From assembly GCA_964574875.1 (NCBI GenBank), contig CAZNOX010000003.1, positions 1 to 64,000 on the forward strand: a stretch of DNA of 64,000 nucleotides. The letters are read 5' to 3'. The position numbers and the translations under genes were made by a program. The DNA comes from DSCS01 sp035391585 (GTDB lineage Bacteria > Macinerneyibacteriota > Macinerneyibacteria > Macinerneyibacteriales > DSCS01). Of this stretch, positions 23,263 to 31,878 are shown in pieces. The first letter of the stretch is position 1; every line of letters starts with the position of its first letter. A model generated the notes under the pieces. That model was not told where the DNA came from. It did not search any database and was given only the letters and a program-made list of their open reading frames with translations.

Positions 23263-24235
23263 CTACTGTATCACTGGAGCCACGGGATTTGTGGGGTCCA
23301 ACATCGTGGATGAGATCCTGGAGACAGAACCGGACGCGCGGATCATCTGTCTGGTGAGAAAGAGCAGCCGTGTGGCTGGCCTTCACCGCCTGGGCGTAGA
23401 GACGTCTGTGGTGGATTTCAGCGATCCCGCGACCATGGACGGCCCGGTGAGCCGGAGCCGCTACCTTCTTCACCTTGTGGGATTGACCCAGGCGGCTGAT
23501 GAGAAGGCGTTCCGCCAAGTGAACCGTGATCTGGCCGAGACCATGATGAGCCTTTATCTGAGACATCGGGAGAGTGTCCGGGGGTATCTCTTTATGAGTT
23601 CCCTGGCCGTGGCCGGCCCCCGGCGTGCACCGGATGCCGACCCCTGCAGGCGGGACGGGTGTCACCCTGTCTCCCGTTACGGGATATCAAAGCTGGAGGG
23701 GGAAGCTCTCCTCTGGCCCTGGCTGGACGATCCGTCCGCCCATATCGTCATCATCCGCCCGCCGGCTGTCTACGGCCCCCGGGACAAGGATATGAGGATC
23801 ACTTTTGAGTGGGCCCGCAGGGGAATCGCTCCGGTGGTCGGGTGGAGCCGGAAGAAACTCACGGTGATCCATGCCAGGGACCTGGCCAGGTTTTCTCTGG
23901 CGGCGTTGAAAAGCCCTCCGCAGAAACACCCCATCTACCACGTTCACGGAGGGGAGACCCTGACACAAAAAGAGCTCTACCGTCAAGCGGCGGATGCTTT
24001 CGGGCGCAGATCTCTTTTGACTGTCCACATCCCCTATTGCGTTGCTCTTTTTGTCGCCTGGCTCAATGAGCTGTGGGGGAAAAACAAGATCCTGAACCGG
24101 GAAAAAATAAAGGAAATAAAGGAGGATTGGGGTTATGAACGGAATGATTTTGAGAGGATGGGATTAAAACCCCGCTATTCCCTCCGTGAAGGCGTATCGG
24201 AGACGTATGGGATAAATAATCCTTGCAGGGGATGA
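23240..24235 (+). CDS. NAD-dependent epimerase/dehydratase, candidate ceramide reductase (CerR-like)
   Basis: A 331-residue extended SDR. The N-terminal Rossmann motif TGATGFVGSNIVD (around 12-24) and the catalytic Y-x-x-x-K in RYGISKLEGEALL (around 149) are present, with MSSLAVAGP supplying the Ser. In the Caulobacter-type pathway a protein annotated as a nucleotide-sugar epimerase reduces 3-oxo-ceramide. No sugar-nucleotide genes of a matching pathway flank it. It overlaps the GNAT gene by 23 bases; the first codon is GTG at 23240, with ATG at 23246 as the alternative. Confidence 0.72.
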   Translation: MSMKWQYDYCITGATGFVGSNIVDEILETEPDARIICLVRKSSRVAGLHRLGVETSVVDFSDPATMDGPVSRSRYLLHLVGLTQAADEKAFRQVNRDLAETMMSLYLRHRESVRGYLFMSSLAVAGPRRAPDADPCRRDGCHPVSRYGISKLEGEALLWPWLDDPSAHIVIIRPPAVYGPRDKDMRITFEWARRGIAPVVGWSRKKLTVIHARDLARFSLAALKSPPQKHPIYHVHGGETLTQKELYRQAADAFGRRSLLTVHIPYCVALFVAWLNELWGKNKILNREKIKEIKEDWGYERNDFERMGLKPRYSLREGVSETYGINNPCRG

Positions 24236-24250
24236 AATTTAACTTAAAAT
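24223..24250 (+). promoter_or_regulatory. Possible internal promoter before the SPT gene
   Basis: TTGCAG (24223-24228) and TAAAAT (24245-24250) are 16 bases apart, in the only sizeable gap (43 bases) of the operon; GGAAGGAG precedes the next ATG. Confidence 0.4.
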
Positions 24251-24278
24251 AGACCCGTAGAAGGGTGGAAGGAGCATT

Positions 24279-25460
24279 ATGGACATCTTTGAAAAAGCCT
24301 ATCTGTATGATTTGGCGGATAAAGCGCGGGAGGCGGGGATCTATCCCTATTTCCGTGTCATTCAATCGGACCAGGATACCAAAGTGATCATGAACGGACA
24401 AAAAGTCCTGATGTTGGGGTCGAACAGTTATCTGGGTTTGACCAATCATCCCTATGTGAAGAAAAAAGCCGTCAAAGCCATCGAGAAGTACGGGACAGGC
24501 TGTGCAGGCTCCCGCTTTCTCAACGGGACACTGGATATTCACCTGGAACTGGAAGACCGTCTGGCTGCTCTGGTGGGAAAAGAGGCGTCTCTTGTCTTTG
24601 CAACGGGGTATCAGGCGAACCTCGGGGCGATTTCAGCCGTCGCCAGCGGGAAGAATGACATTATTGTCACTGATAAGCTGGATCATGCCAGTATTCTGGA
24701 CGGGATCAAGATGTCTTTCGGGAAGATGGTCCGTTACAATCACGCGGATATGAACCATCTGGAAAAAGTCCTGAAGCTCCATAAGAACCACCCCAAAGTG
24801 ATCGTCACCGACGGGATCTTCTCCATGGACGGCGATATCGCGAATCTTCCCGCCATCACCTTTCTTGCTGAAAAATACGGAGCCCGTGTCATCGTGGACG
24901 ATGCCCATGCTGTGGGTGTCCTCTCGACTGACGGCGGCGGGACAGCGAAACACTTCGGGCTCACCGAAAAGGCGGACCTGGTGGTGGGGACTTTTTCAAA
25001 GTCACTCGCTTCCGTAGGCGGGTTTGTCGCCGGAGAGAAGAAAGTGATCGATTTTATCAAGCATAATGCCCGCTCGCTCATCTTCAGCGCCTCTCTTCCT
25101 CCGGGATCGGCCGGGTCTGTCATGGGGGCGTTGGATATTATGGAAAGGGAACCGGAACGGATCGAAAAACTCTGGGACAACACAGCCTTTATGCTGGAGG
25201 GGTTCAAAAAGCTTGGATTCAACACGGGACACGCCGAGACCCCCATTATCCCGGTCATCGTCGGGGATGATTACCAGTGTTTCCGGATGTGGAAGATGCT
25301 TGAGGAAGCGAACATCTTTGTCAATCCCACGGTCTCGCCCGCTGTCCCCAAGGGCCAGGCTCTCATACGGACCAGTTTTATGGCGACTCATAAAAAAGAT
25401 GAACTGCAATACGCTCTGGACAAGTTTGAAGAAGCCGGAAAACAGCTGGGTATTATCTAA
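24279..25460 (+). CDS. Serine palmitoyltransferase-type alpha-oxoamine synthase
   Basis: A 393-residue PLP enzyme of the alpha-oxoamine synthase family. Motifs: GSNSYLGL (47-54), YGTGCAGSRFLNGTLDIH (71-88), LDHASILDG (134-142; His stacking on PLP), DGIFSMDGDIANLP (178-191), VDDAHAVGV (207-215) and the PLP lysine K241 in GTFSKSLASVGGF. The FSKSLAS..GGF, HADM and KHNARSLIFSASLPP segments match bacterial serine palmitoyltransferases better than BioF or 2-amino-3-ketobutyrate CoA ligase. Condenses serine with an acyl-CoA to 3-ketosphinganine. No bio or tdh gene is nearby. Confidence 0.85.
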   Translation: MDIFEKAYLYDLADKAREAGIYPYFRVIQSDQDTKVIMNGQKVLMLGSNSYLGLTNHPYVKKKAVKAIEKYGTGCAGSRFLNGTLDIHLELEDRLAALVGKEASLVFATGYQANLGAISAVASGKNDIIVTDKLDHASILDGIKMSFGKMVRYNHADMNHLEKVLKLHKNHPKVIVTDGIFSMDGDIANLPAITFLAEKYGARVIVDDAHAVGVLSTDGGGTAKHFGLTEKADLVVGTFSKSLASVGGFVAGEKKVIDFIKHNARSLIFSASLPPGSAGSVMGALDIMEREPERIEKLWDNTAFMLEGFKKLGFNTGHAETPIIPVIVGDDYQCFRMWKMLEEANIFVNPTVSPAVPKGQALIRTSFMATHKKDELQYALDKFEEAGKQLGII

Positions 25461-25462
25461 GG

Positions 25463-26341
25463 ATGAAAAAAAGGATCAAGCTCATCGTCAATCCCGATTC
25501 GGGCCAGAGGCATTTGGATGAGTATCTTCCCAAGGTGATGTATATCCTGGGAAGTAACGGGTATGCTGTGGATGTGGATATCGTGAGGGAGAAGGACGAG
25601 ATCGTCCGTGCCCTCAAAGAGGCTTCCGGAGAGGCGGACTATGTCTATATCTGCGGAGGAGACGGGACAGTCAATCTGGCCATTAACGAGTTTGCCGGTG
25701 AAGATATGCCCCTGGGGATCATTCCCGTGGGGACGACCAATGTCCTGGCCATGGAACTCAGCATTCCCATCAACCCGTATGAGGCGGCCTACTACCTGGC
25801 CAATTTTGCCGAACCCAAAGCCTATGATGTGGGACGGATCGGGGACAACTACTTCGGACTCATGGTCAGTTACGGGTTTGATGCCCATACCATCAGTAAA
25901 GTCGATTTTAATCTCAAGAAGATCATCGGGCGCTATGCTTATGTCCTTGCCGGGTTTTCAACACTTTTTACCTATAAGCCTGAACCCGTCTATGTGGATC
26001 TCATGGACGGGTCCGACCCCAAGCGGGGATATTTTGTCGTTGTCGGGAATGCCTCCTTCTACGGGGGAGCCTACAGCATGACTCCGCTTGCGAAAATGGA
26101 CGACGGCCTTCTTGATGTCTGCATATTTAAAGAAAAAGGGGTCCTCAAGTCCATATCATTTGCCATCGACGTTTTAAGGGGCACACATATCAACGGGCAG
26201 GATGTGGAGTATCACCAGGTCCCCCGGGTGAAGCTTTCCACGAAAAGAGCTCCTGCTCAGGTTGACGGCGACGTCTCCTCCGGCGAGATGGAGTCTGTGG
26301 AGATCGCGATCTGTCCCAAGGCTGTCAAGATCTTAGTATAA
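25463..26341 (+). CDS. Diacylglycerol/sphingoid-base kinase family protein (YegS/BmrU-like)
   Basis: A 292-residue lipid kinase. The nucleotide-binding GGDGT is at 65-69 and the following GTTNVLAMEL (about 89-98) is the usual GT-x-N-D/V-A block; NASFYGGAYSMTPLAKMDDGLLDV near 195-220 and QVDGD near 270 complete the family pattern. It starts two bases after the SPT stop, so it is translationally coupled. In this setting the likely substrate is a sphingoid base, ceramide or diacylglycerol; sequence does not choose between them. Confidence 0.82.
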   Translation: MKKRIKLIVNPDSGQRHLDEYLPKVMYILGSNGYAVDVDIVREKDEIVRALKEASGEADYVYICGGDGTVNLAINEFAGEDMPLGIIPVGTTNVLAMELSIPINPYEAAYYLANFAEPKAYDVGRIGDNYFGLMVSYGFDAHTISKVDFNLKKIIGRYAYVLAGFSTLFTYKPEPVYVDLMDGSDPKRGYFVVVGNASFYGGAYSMTPLAKMDDGLLDVCIFKEKGVLKSISFAIDVLRGTHINGQDVEYHQVPRVKLSTKRAPAQVDGDVSSGEMESVEIAICPKAVKILV

Positions 26342-26354
26342 ACAAGGAGGAGAG

Positions 26355-27350
26355 ATGAAGATCATCATACCCGCAGCGGGGATCGGAACACGTCTTCGTC
26401 CCCATACTCACCTCCTGCCCAAAGCCATGCTGCAAGTGGCCGGGCGTCCCATCATCGGCCATATCATCGATACCGTGACCCGGGACCTGGAGGTCAGTGA
26501 ACTCATCATTATCGTAGGATATAAAAAGGAATCCCTCATGGAATGGGTCAGCAGAACCTATCCCGGAGTCCCTCTCCGTTTTGTGGAACAGGAAGAGATG
26601 CTCGGATTGGGCCATGCGGTCCTTATGGCCGAACCCTTCGTGCAGGAGGGAGATGAACTCTTCATCATCCTGGGAGACACCATCGTCGATATGGATCTGC
26701 CCGGAATGGTGAGTATGGGCTGCTCAGCGCTGGGGACACGGGAAGTGGACGATCCCAGGCGTTTCGGCGTGGCCGAGATCAGGGAGGGGATGATCACCCG
26801 TCTTGTGGAGAAACCCGACGTCCCGCCAAGCCGTATGGCTCTTATGGGAGTCTATTATATCAAAGAGGCGGCGGATCTTTTTCGTTCCATCAGGCACATC
26901 ATGGATGAGGGGATCAAGACCAAAAACGAGTATCAGATCACGGATGCACTCAATCACATGATCGCAGAGGGCATCAGGATGAAACCCTTTAATGTTGACA
27001 ATTGGTTTGACTGCGGTACCATTGAAACGCTCCTTGAGACCAACCGTTTTCTGCTTCATAAAATGATACCCGGAAAACAGGAGGGCGGCACGGGATCGGT
27101 TGTCATCCCTCCGGTCTTCATCGGTGAGGGGGCCTCGGTCCAGGGGTCTGTCATCGGGCCCGATGTCTCCGTGGGAGCCCATGTGACCGTGAGGAATTCG
27201 GTCATCAGAGATGCGATTATCTATGACAATGCCGATATCCGGGATGTGATTGCAGAAAAGAGTATCTTCGGAACCAACTGCCAGGTCCGGGGGACATTCG
27301 CCCGGATGAATACGGGGCCCGATACACAGCTGGGAGAGAGAACAAAATAA
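26355..27350 (+). CDS. Sugar-1-phosphate nucleotidyltransferase with left-handed beta-helix
   Basis: A 331-residue protein. The N-terminal domain has the nucleotidyltransferase signature AAGIGTRLRP-x5-LPKAML (7-26; K23 catalytic), LGDTIVD as the metal-binding Asp region and GVAEIREGMITRLVEKPDVP. The C-terminal third has hexapeptide-type repeats (IGEGASVQGSVIGPDVSVGAHVTV), as in GlmU-like and archaeal bifunctional enzymes. It could activate a sugar head group for the lipid made by the preceding genes. The base and sugar specificity are not evident. AAGGAGGAGAG precedes the start. Confidence 0.82.
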   Translation: MKIIIPAAGIGTRLRPHTHLLPKAMLQVAGRPIIGHIIDTVTRDLEVSELIIIVGYKKESLMEWVSRTYPGVPLRFVEQEEMLGLGHAVLMAEPFVQEGDELFIILGDTIVDMDLPGMVSMGCSALGTREVDDPRRFGVAEIREGMITRLVEKPDVPPSRMALMGVYYIKEAADLFRSIRHIMDEGIKTKNEYQITDALNHMIAEGIRMKPFNVDNWFDCGTIETLLETNRFLLHKMIPGKQEGGTGSVVIPPVFIGEGASVQGSVIGPDVSVGAHVTVRNSVIRDAIIYDNADIRDVIAEKSIFGTNCQVRGTFARMNTGPDTQLGERTK

Positions 27351-27363
27351 AGGAGGCTGGAAG

Positions 27364-28545
27364 ATGAAAAAACCAAAAGGGCAATATCTGTTTACTTCGG
27401 AATCAGTGACAGAGGGACATCCCGACAAGGTGGCCGACCAGGTGTCCGACGCCATTCTTGACGAGTTCCTGTCCCAGGACCCCGAAGCCCATGTGGCCTG
27501 CGAGACGCTTGTCACCACCGGCCTGACCATGATCTCCGGTGAGATCAGCAGCCGTAATGCTTATGTGGATATCCCCGGTATCGTCCGGAAGACGATCAAA
27601 GAGATCGGCTATACAAGTGCTGATTACGGGTTTGATTACAATACATGCGCTGTTCTGACATCCATCGATGAACAATCCTCTGATATCGCACGCGGGGTCA
27701 ACCGCGAGAAACACCTTGAACAGGGCGCCGGCGACCAGGGACTGATGTTCGGCTACGCTGATGATGAGACTCCGGCGCTGATGCCCCTCCCCATCTACTA
27801 TGCCCATAAGCTGTCCCGCCGGTTGGCGGAAGTCCGTAAAAAGGGGATCCTCGATTTCCTCCGGCCTGATGGAAAGACCCAGGTGACCATCGAGTATGAC
27901 GGGTACACCGCCAAAAAGGTCAACACCATCGTCCTCTCCACTCAGCATGACCCGGACATCGAACAGCAGGAGCTGAGAGACGCTGTTAAAAGACATGTGA
28001 TCCAGCCTATCCTTCAGGAGGAGTGGGAAGAGAAGCAGGTGGAATATGACGATGTCGTGGTCCACATCAATCCCACGGGCCTTTTCGTCGAAGGGGGGCC
28101 CAAGGCTGATACAGGCTTGACAGGGAGGAAGATCATCGTGGATACCTACGGAGGGATGGCGGCTCACGGCGGCGGAGCCTTCTCCGGGAAAGACCCGTCA
28201 AAAGTGGATCGTTCGGCGGCCTATGCCGCCCGGTACGTGGCCAAAAATATCGTTGCTGCGGGACTGGCCAGGATGGTGGAAGTCCAGCTGGCCTATGCCA
28301 TCGGGGTGGCTGAACCCGTCTCGGTCATGGTCTACCAGTTCGGAACAGGAAAAGTCGATGACGGAAAGATGGCGGCCTGTCTGCGGAAGATCTTTGACTT
28401 CCGTCCTGCTGCGATCATCGACCGTCTGGACCTCAAACGTCCCATCTATAAAAAAACGGCGTCATACGGCCATTTCGGACGCAGTCTTCCTGAATTTACC
28501 TGGGAGCAGACAGACATGGCTGAAGACCTTCTGAAGAACTTATGA
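27364..28545 (+). CDS. metK: S-adenosylmethionine synthetase
   Basis: Makes S-adenosylmethionine from ATP and methionine. The 393 residues contain FTSESVTEGHPDKVADQVSDAILD (10-33), the catalytic His in EGHPDK, GAGDQGLMFGYA (about 120-131), GGPKADTGLTGRKIIVDTYGG and HGGGAFSGKDPSKVDRSAAY, all standard. The length is normal. It follows the nucleotidyltransferase by 13 bases with AAAGGAGG before the ATG. No SAM riboswitch is visible. Together with ahcY at the right end it forms part of the methyl cycle. Confidence 0.97.
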   Translation: MKKPKGQYLFTSESVTEGHPDKVADQVSDAILDEFLSQDPEAHVACETLVTTGLTMISGEISSRNAYVDIPGIVRKTIKEIGYTSADYGFDYNTCAVLTSIDEQSSDIARGVNREKHLEQGAGDQGLMFGYADDETPALMPLPIYYAHKLSRRLAEVRKKGILDFLRPDGKTQVTIEYDGYTAKKVNTIVLSTQHDPDIEQQELRDAVKRHVIQPILQEEWEEKQVEYDDVVVHINPTGLFVEGGPKADTGLTGRKIIVDTYGGMAAHGGGAFSGKDPSKVDRSAAYAARYVAKNIVAAGLARMVEVQLAYAIGVAEPVSVMVYQFGTGKVDDGKMAACLRKIFDFRPAAIIDRLDLKRPIYKKTASYGHFGRSLPEFTWEQTDMAEDLLKNL

Positions 28546-30746
28546 GAAAGACTGTCCTCCTCTCCGGTTATCTGACTCTGTTTCTTCTTCTCTTCACAGG
28601 ATGCGGATATTACAATACCTTTTACAATGCCAAAAAGTATTTTGAAAAAAACGATTACAAGACATCTCTGGAAAAATGCGACAAGATCCTTGCAAAGGAT
28701 AAATATCAGTCCCTCCATGATGATGCCCTTTTTCTCAAAGCCAGGATCTACCAGGAGACCGGCGAAGGGAAGAAGGCCGTGGAGTCTTACTCCTTGCTTC
28801 TGGAACGTACAGACGATCCTGCATACAAGGACCGGGCCCGTGAAGCCCTGTTTATCCTCTATGTCTCAGAAGGAGACTATCAGGATGCCTACACGCTCTA
28901 TTCAGGAATCAGGGAAGGGGAGCGGACTCCGGAGATGGACCTGATCTTTGCCAAACTCCTCTATCTTCTCCGATACACGGATGAACTCTCTTCTCTGGCA
29001 CGCAGCTACGGGACGGACACAGACACCGGCCGCGAGATCGCTCTGTATGCTGCTCTTTCCCGTGGAGAACGCGGCACGGCCGGCGAGCTGCTCAGATCCT
29101 TCGAATCCTCCGGAAAGAGCCGGCATCTTGCGCGGATCTTTTTTCTCATGACATGTGACCCTTTTTTCGCGTCTTTTTTGAGTCCTGAGATGCAGGAACG
29201 TTACCGGGCTCCCGTGGCCCTCCTCACTTCGCACAAGGATACAGGCGCTTTCCAGGCTGTCCTTGACCAGATGGACAGTCTGGCCCGAAACGAAGAGCAG
29301 TTTATCCTCAGAGGCCTGTTCCGCCTTTTCGTGGAGCGGGGACGATTTTATGAAGCCAAGATGGCTCTGCTCAAAATGGAATCCCTCTCAGGTTCGCAGG
29401 ATTCCTCTGTTCCCACCATGGCGCTCATCGTGAATACTAACAAGCCCGTGGCCTATTCGGATCTTCCGACAGATTGGAAGGGCTATCTCACAGACGGGCG
29501 GAACCACTATCTCTATACTGAAGAGTATGAGGTCTATCAGCTGGTCAAGGGCCGTTGGGAGAAGATCAATGCCGCCCTTCCCCCTGAGGGGATCGACGAG
29601 TACACCACGACAGTCTGGGATGCGTTGAACAAACGGTGGCTCTTTATCGCCGAGGGAAAAGAGGAGTGGTTTGCGCTGAACATCAGGGATTTCTCCTGGG
29701 ATACCATTCTTCTGGAAGGAGACGATTTTCCCAGGATCCTTCCCGAAAGGCTTTATTACCATAATCGAAGACTCTACTATTTCGCCGGCATCGGCTCTTT
29801 CTATGTGGCCGAGATCCGGGGATCCGACAAGATCACCGTCCAGGAGATCGAAGTCAAAGGATGGCTTCCCCAGATCAGCGGGTATACTGTCCTGGATTTT
29901 ACACGCCTGGGCCGTCTCGTCCTTTTGGGGGGGAAAGAGGGGGATATCAACAACACCATGGCCTACACCCTGGATATCACCGACGCCAATCCCTCCTGGA
30001 AAGAGCAGTATGCGGCCTCTCCCGTTGCCCTGGCCGATTATGTCCTCACGTCCTACAACGCCGGACGGTACAAGATCCTGCTTCTCTGGGATCCGCTCCA
30101 GGAGTATAAGGAGCCGGCTAAGGCCCTACTGGCTGATTTCCAGTCTTCCACGGGAAGGCTGACCCTGGTGGATGTCCCCAAGACACCGGACGTGGTCAAG
30201 GACTATTTCGAATATGAGAACGCCGGAGAAAGCGGAAACGAGACCATCATCGCCTATCGCGACCCCAACACGTCCTTTAACTCGCTTCTTCTCACAGTCA
30301 TGTCCACCAATGTCCGGCAGCAGACGCTCAACGATGATTTCAGGATGGGGAATGAGCCGCGGACAGAAGAGAGAGCGGATTCCGTTGATGATATCCTTTT
30401 GCAAGACCCGGAGGAGGAGATCTCCCCTGAGAAGCTGCTTCCCGTGATCAACGAGCTCGATCAGCTTCAATCACGTCAGGCGAATCTGCCACGGAAAGCG
30501 GGAGACCTTTACCTGGACGCGGGGTTCTATGAGAAGGCCGCGGCATCCTACAAAGAGGCTCTTGAAGACGACCCCGGCGATAACCGGCTTCTTTACGCTC
30601 TGGCCTATATCCATTACCGATATCTGAACGATTTCGAGGTCAGCCGGGATTATCTGAGCCGTATTGACATCTCTTCTGTGGAAGAGGCTCTTCTCAAAGA
30701 GCATATCATCAAGCTGGAAGGACTTCTCAACACGGGAACGAAGTGA
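28542..30746 (+). CDS. Large TPR-containing lipoprotein
   Basis: A 734-residue lipoprotein. The signal ends in LFTGC (lipobox, Cys about 21) and is followed by GYYNTFYNAKKYFEKNDYKTSLEKCDKI, an N-terminus recurrent in lipoproteins of FCB and related candidate phyla. Residues 22-130 are TPR-like, similar to BamD/YfiO-type proteins; the central part is strand-rich and may be a propeller; residues 640-734 are again TPR-like (AASYKEALEDDPGDNRLLYALAYIHYR). Role unknown, probably outer membrane or periplasmic assembly. It overlaps metK by 4 bases. Confidence 0.72.
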   Translation: MRKTVLLSGYLTLFLLLFTGCGYYNTFYNAKKYFEKNDYKTSLEKCDKILAKDKYQSLHDDALFLKARIYQETGEGKKAVESYSLLLERTDDPAYKDRAREALFILYVSEGDYQDAYTLYSGIREGERTPEMDLIFAKLLYLLRYTDELSSLARSYGTDTDTGREIALYAALSRGERGTAGELLRSFESSGKSRHLARIFFLMTCDPFFASFLSPEMQERYRAPVALLTSHKDTGAFQAVLDQMDSLARNEEQFILRGLFRLFVERGRFYEAKMALLKMESLSGSQDSSVPTMALIVNTNKPVAYSDLPTDWKGYLTDGRNHYLYTEEYEVYQLVKGRWEKINAALPPEGIDEYTTTVWDALNKRWLFIAEGKEEWFALNIRDFSWDTILLEGDDFPRILPERLYYHNRRLYYFAGIGSFYVAEIRGSDKITVQEIEVKGWLPQISGYTVLDFTRLGRLVLLGGKEGDINNTMAYTLDITDANPSWKEQYAASPVALADYVLTSYNAGRYKILLLWDPLQEYKEPAKALLADFQSSTGRLTLVDVPKTPDVVKDYFEYENAGESGNETIIAYRDPNTSFNSLLLTVMSTNVRQQTLNDDFRMGNEPRTEERADSVDDILLQDPEEEISPEKLLPVINELDQLQSRQANLPRKAGDLYLDAGFYEKAAASYKEALEDDPGDNRLLYALAYIHYRYLNDFEVSRDYLSRIDISSVEEALLKEHIIKLEGLLNTGTK

Positions 30747-30748
30747 TC

Positions 30749-31756
30749 TCAGGATTCCTTGAGTTTATCGATCTCGCCGCTGAGGGTCTTGTTGAAGTCT
30801 TTCTGGAGGTAGCGGTAAGTGAACCCCACGGCATTTTTAATGGCCTTTTGGTTGGAACTCCCGTGACAGACCATGATGGGTTTTCTGATCCCCAGTAGCG
30901 GTGCAGTCCCGTATTCTGTATAATCCATCTTTTTCATCACTTTCTTCAGAGAAGGGATGAGGAAAAGGATCCCGATTTTCGCCATAAAATGCTTTGAGAT
31001 GTCATGTTTAAAGACACGGTAGAGGAATTTGAAGAGGCTTTCAACGGTTTTGAGGACGATATTGCCGGTGAACCCGTCACAGACCACCACATCGACATCT
31101 CCGGAGAGGATGTCCCGACCCTCCACATTCCCGACAAAGTTGAGGAAAGAGGCCTTCTTGATAAGAAGATGGGCCTTCTTCGTGAGTTCATTTCCTTTTT
31201 CAGGTTCTTCCCCGTTGCTGAGTAAGCCGATCTTCGGAGTGCTCTTTCCCAGGACCAGCTTGGCATAGATATCGCCCATAACCGCGAACTGAGCCAGCTG
31301 GGAGGCCTTGCAGTCGGCATTGGCCCCGGCGTCCACCAGGAGGGTCTCTCCGTAAAGTGTGGGGATCGTGGTGGCGATGGTGGGGCGTTGAATTCCCGGG
31401 ATCCGTCCTATCTGCATGAGAGAGTGGGCCATGACAGCCCCTGTGTTTCCTGCGCTGATGAAGGCATCGCCCTTTCCCGTCTTGAGAAGGTTCAGTCCCA
31501 CGGCCATGGACGAGTCTTTTTTCTCTTTCATGGCTTTTACGGGAGATTCCGACATCTCCACTTCCTGTGTGGTGTGGACCACTTTAAGCCGTTTCCTGTC
31601 AAAAAGAAAGCCTTGTAACTTGGGGGTGATCTTCTTTTCATCCCCTACGAGAATAATGGTGATATCATCTATCTCTTTCAGCGCGGCGATAGCGCCGAGG
31701 ATCTCCGAATTGGGACGGGAATCGCTTCCCATGGCGTCGAGAATAATCGTTTTCAT
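30749..31756 (-). CDS. plsX: Phosphate acyltransferase PlsX
   Basis: Converts acyl-ACP to acyl phosphate for phospholipid synthesis. The 335-residue protein has the N-terminal DAMGSDSRP (7-15), SAGNTGAVMAHSL, LVDAGANADCKASQLAQFA (138-156 region), GLLSNGEEPEKGN and VVCDGFTGNIVLKT, typical of PlsX. The usual neighbours fabH, fabD and rpmF are absent, and the gene stands alone behind its own promoter, convergent with the TPR lipoprotein gene two bases away. Confidence 0.94.
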   Translation of the reverse strand: MKTIILDAMGSDSRPNSEILGAIAALKEIDDITIILVGDEKKITPKLQGFLFDRKRLKVVHTTQEVEMSESPVKAMKEKKDSSMAVGLNLLKTGKGDAFISAGNTGAVMAHSLMQIGRIPGIQRPTIATTIPTLYGETLLVDAGANADCKASQLAQFAVMGDIYAKLVLGKSTPKIGLLSNGEEPEKGNELTKKAHLLIKKASFLNFVGNVEGRDILSGDVDVVVCDGFTGNIVLKTVESLFKFLYRVFKHDISKHFMAKIGILFLIPSLKKVMKKMDYTEYGTAPLLGIRKPIMVCHGSSNQKAIKNAVGFTYRYLQKDFNKTLSGEIDKLKES

Positions 31757-31773
31757 AAAACCACCTCCCTTTT

Positions 31774-31802
31774 ATTATAGGGAGAAGGGGGCAACGGGTC
31801 AA
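31774..31802 (-). promoter_or_regulatory. Promoter of plsX
   Basis: On the minus strand TTGACC (31797-31802) and TATAAT (31774-31779) are 17 bases apart; GGGAGG follows before the ATG. Confidence 0.65.
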
Positions 31803-31822
31803 CGGGAAAGAAAAGGGAACTC

Positions 31823-31851
31823 TTTTCTTACGGATACAGAAATAGTATGAT
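31823..31851 (+). promoter_or_regulatory. Weak promoter of the TlpA-like gene
   Basis: TTTTCT and TATGAT (31846-31851) are 17 bases apart; AAAGGAGG precedes the ATG at 31879. Confidence 0.35.
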
Positions 31852-31878
31852 AAAGTCAAGGAAGAAAAGGAGGCTGAT

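Noticed and set aside
24279..25460. Identity as 8-amino-7-oxononanoate synthase or 2-amino-3-ketobutyrate CoA ligase
   Set aside because: No bio or threonine dehydrogenase genes nearby, and FSKSLAS..GGF plus the ceramide-type neighbours favour serine palmitoyltransferase. Not excluded by experiment.
27351..27363. SAM riboswitch upstream of metK
   Set aside because: Only 13 bases separate metK from the previous gene and none of the aptamer motifs occur nearby.
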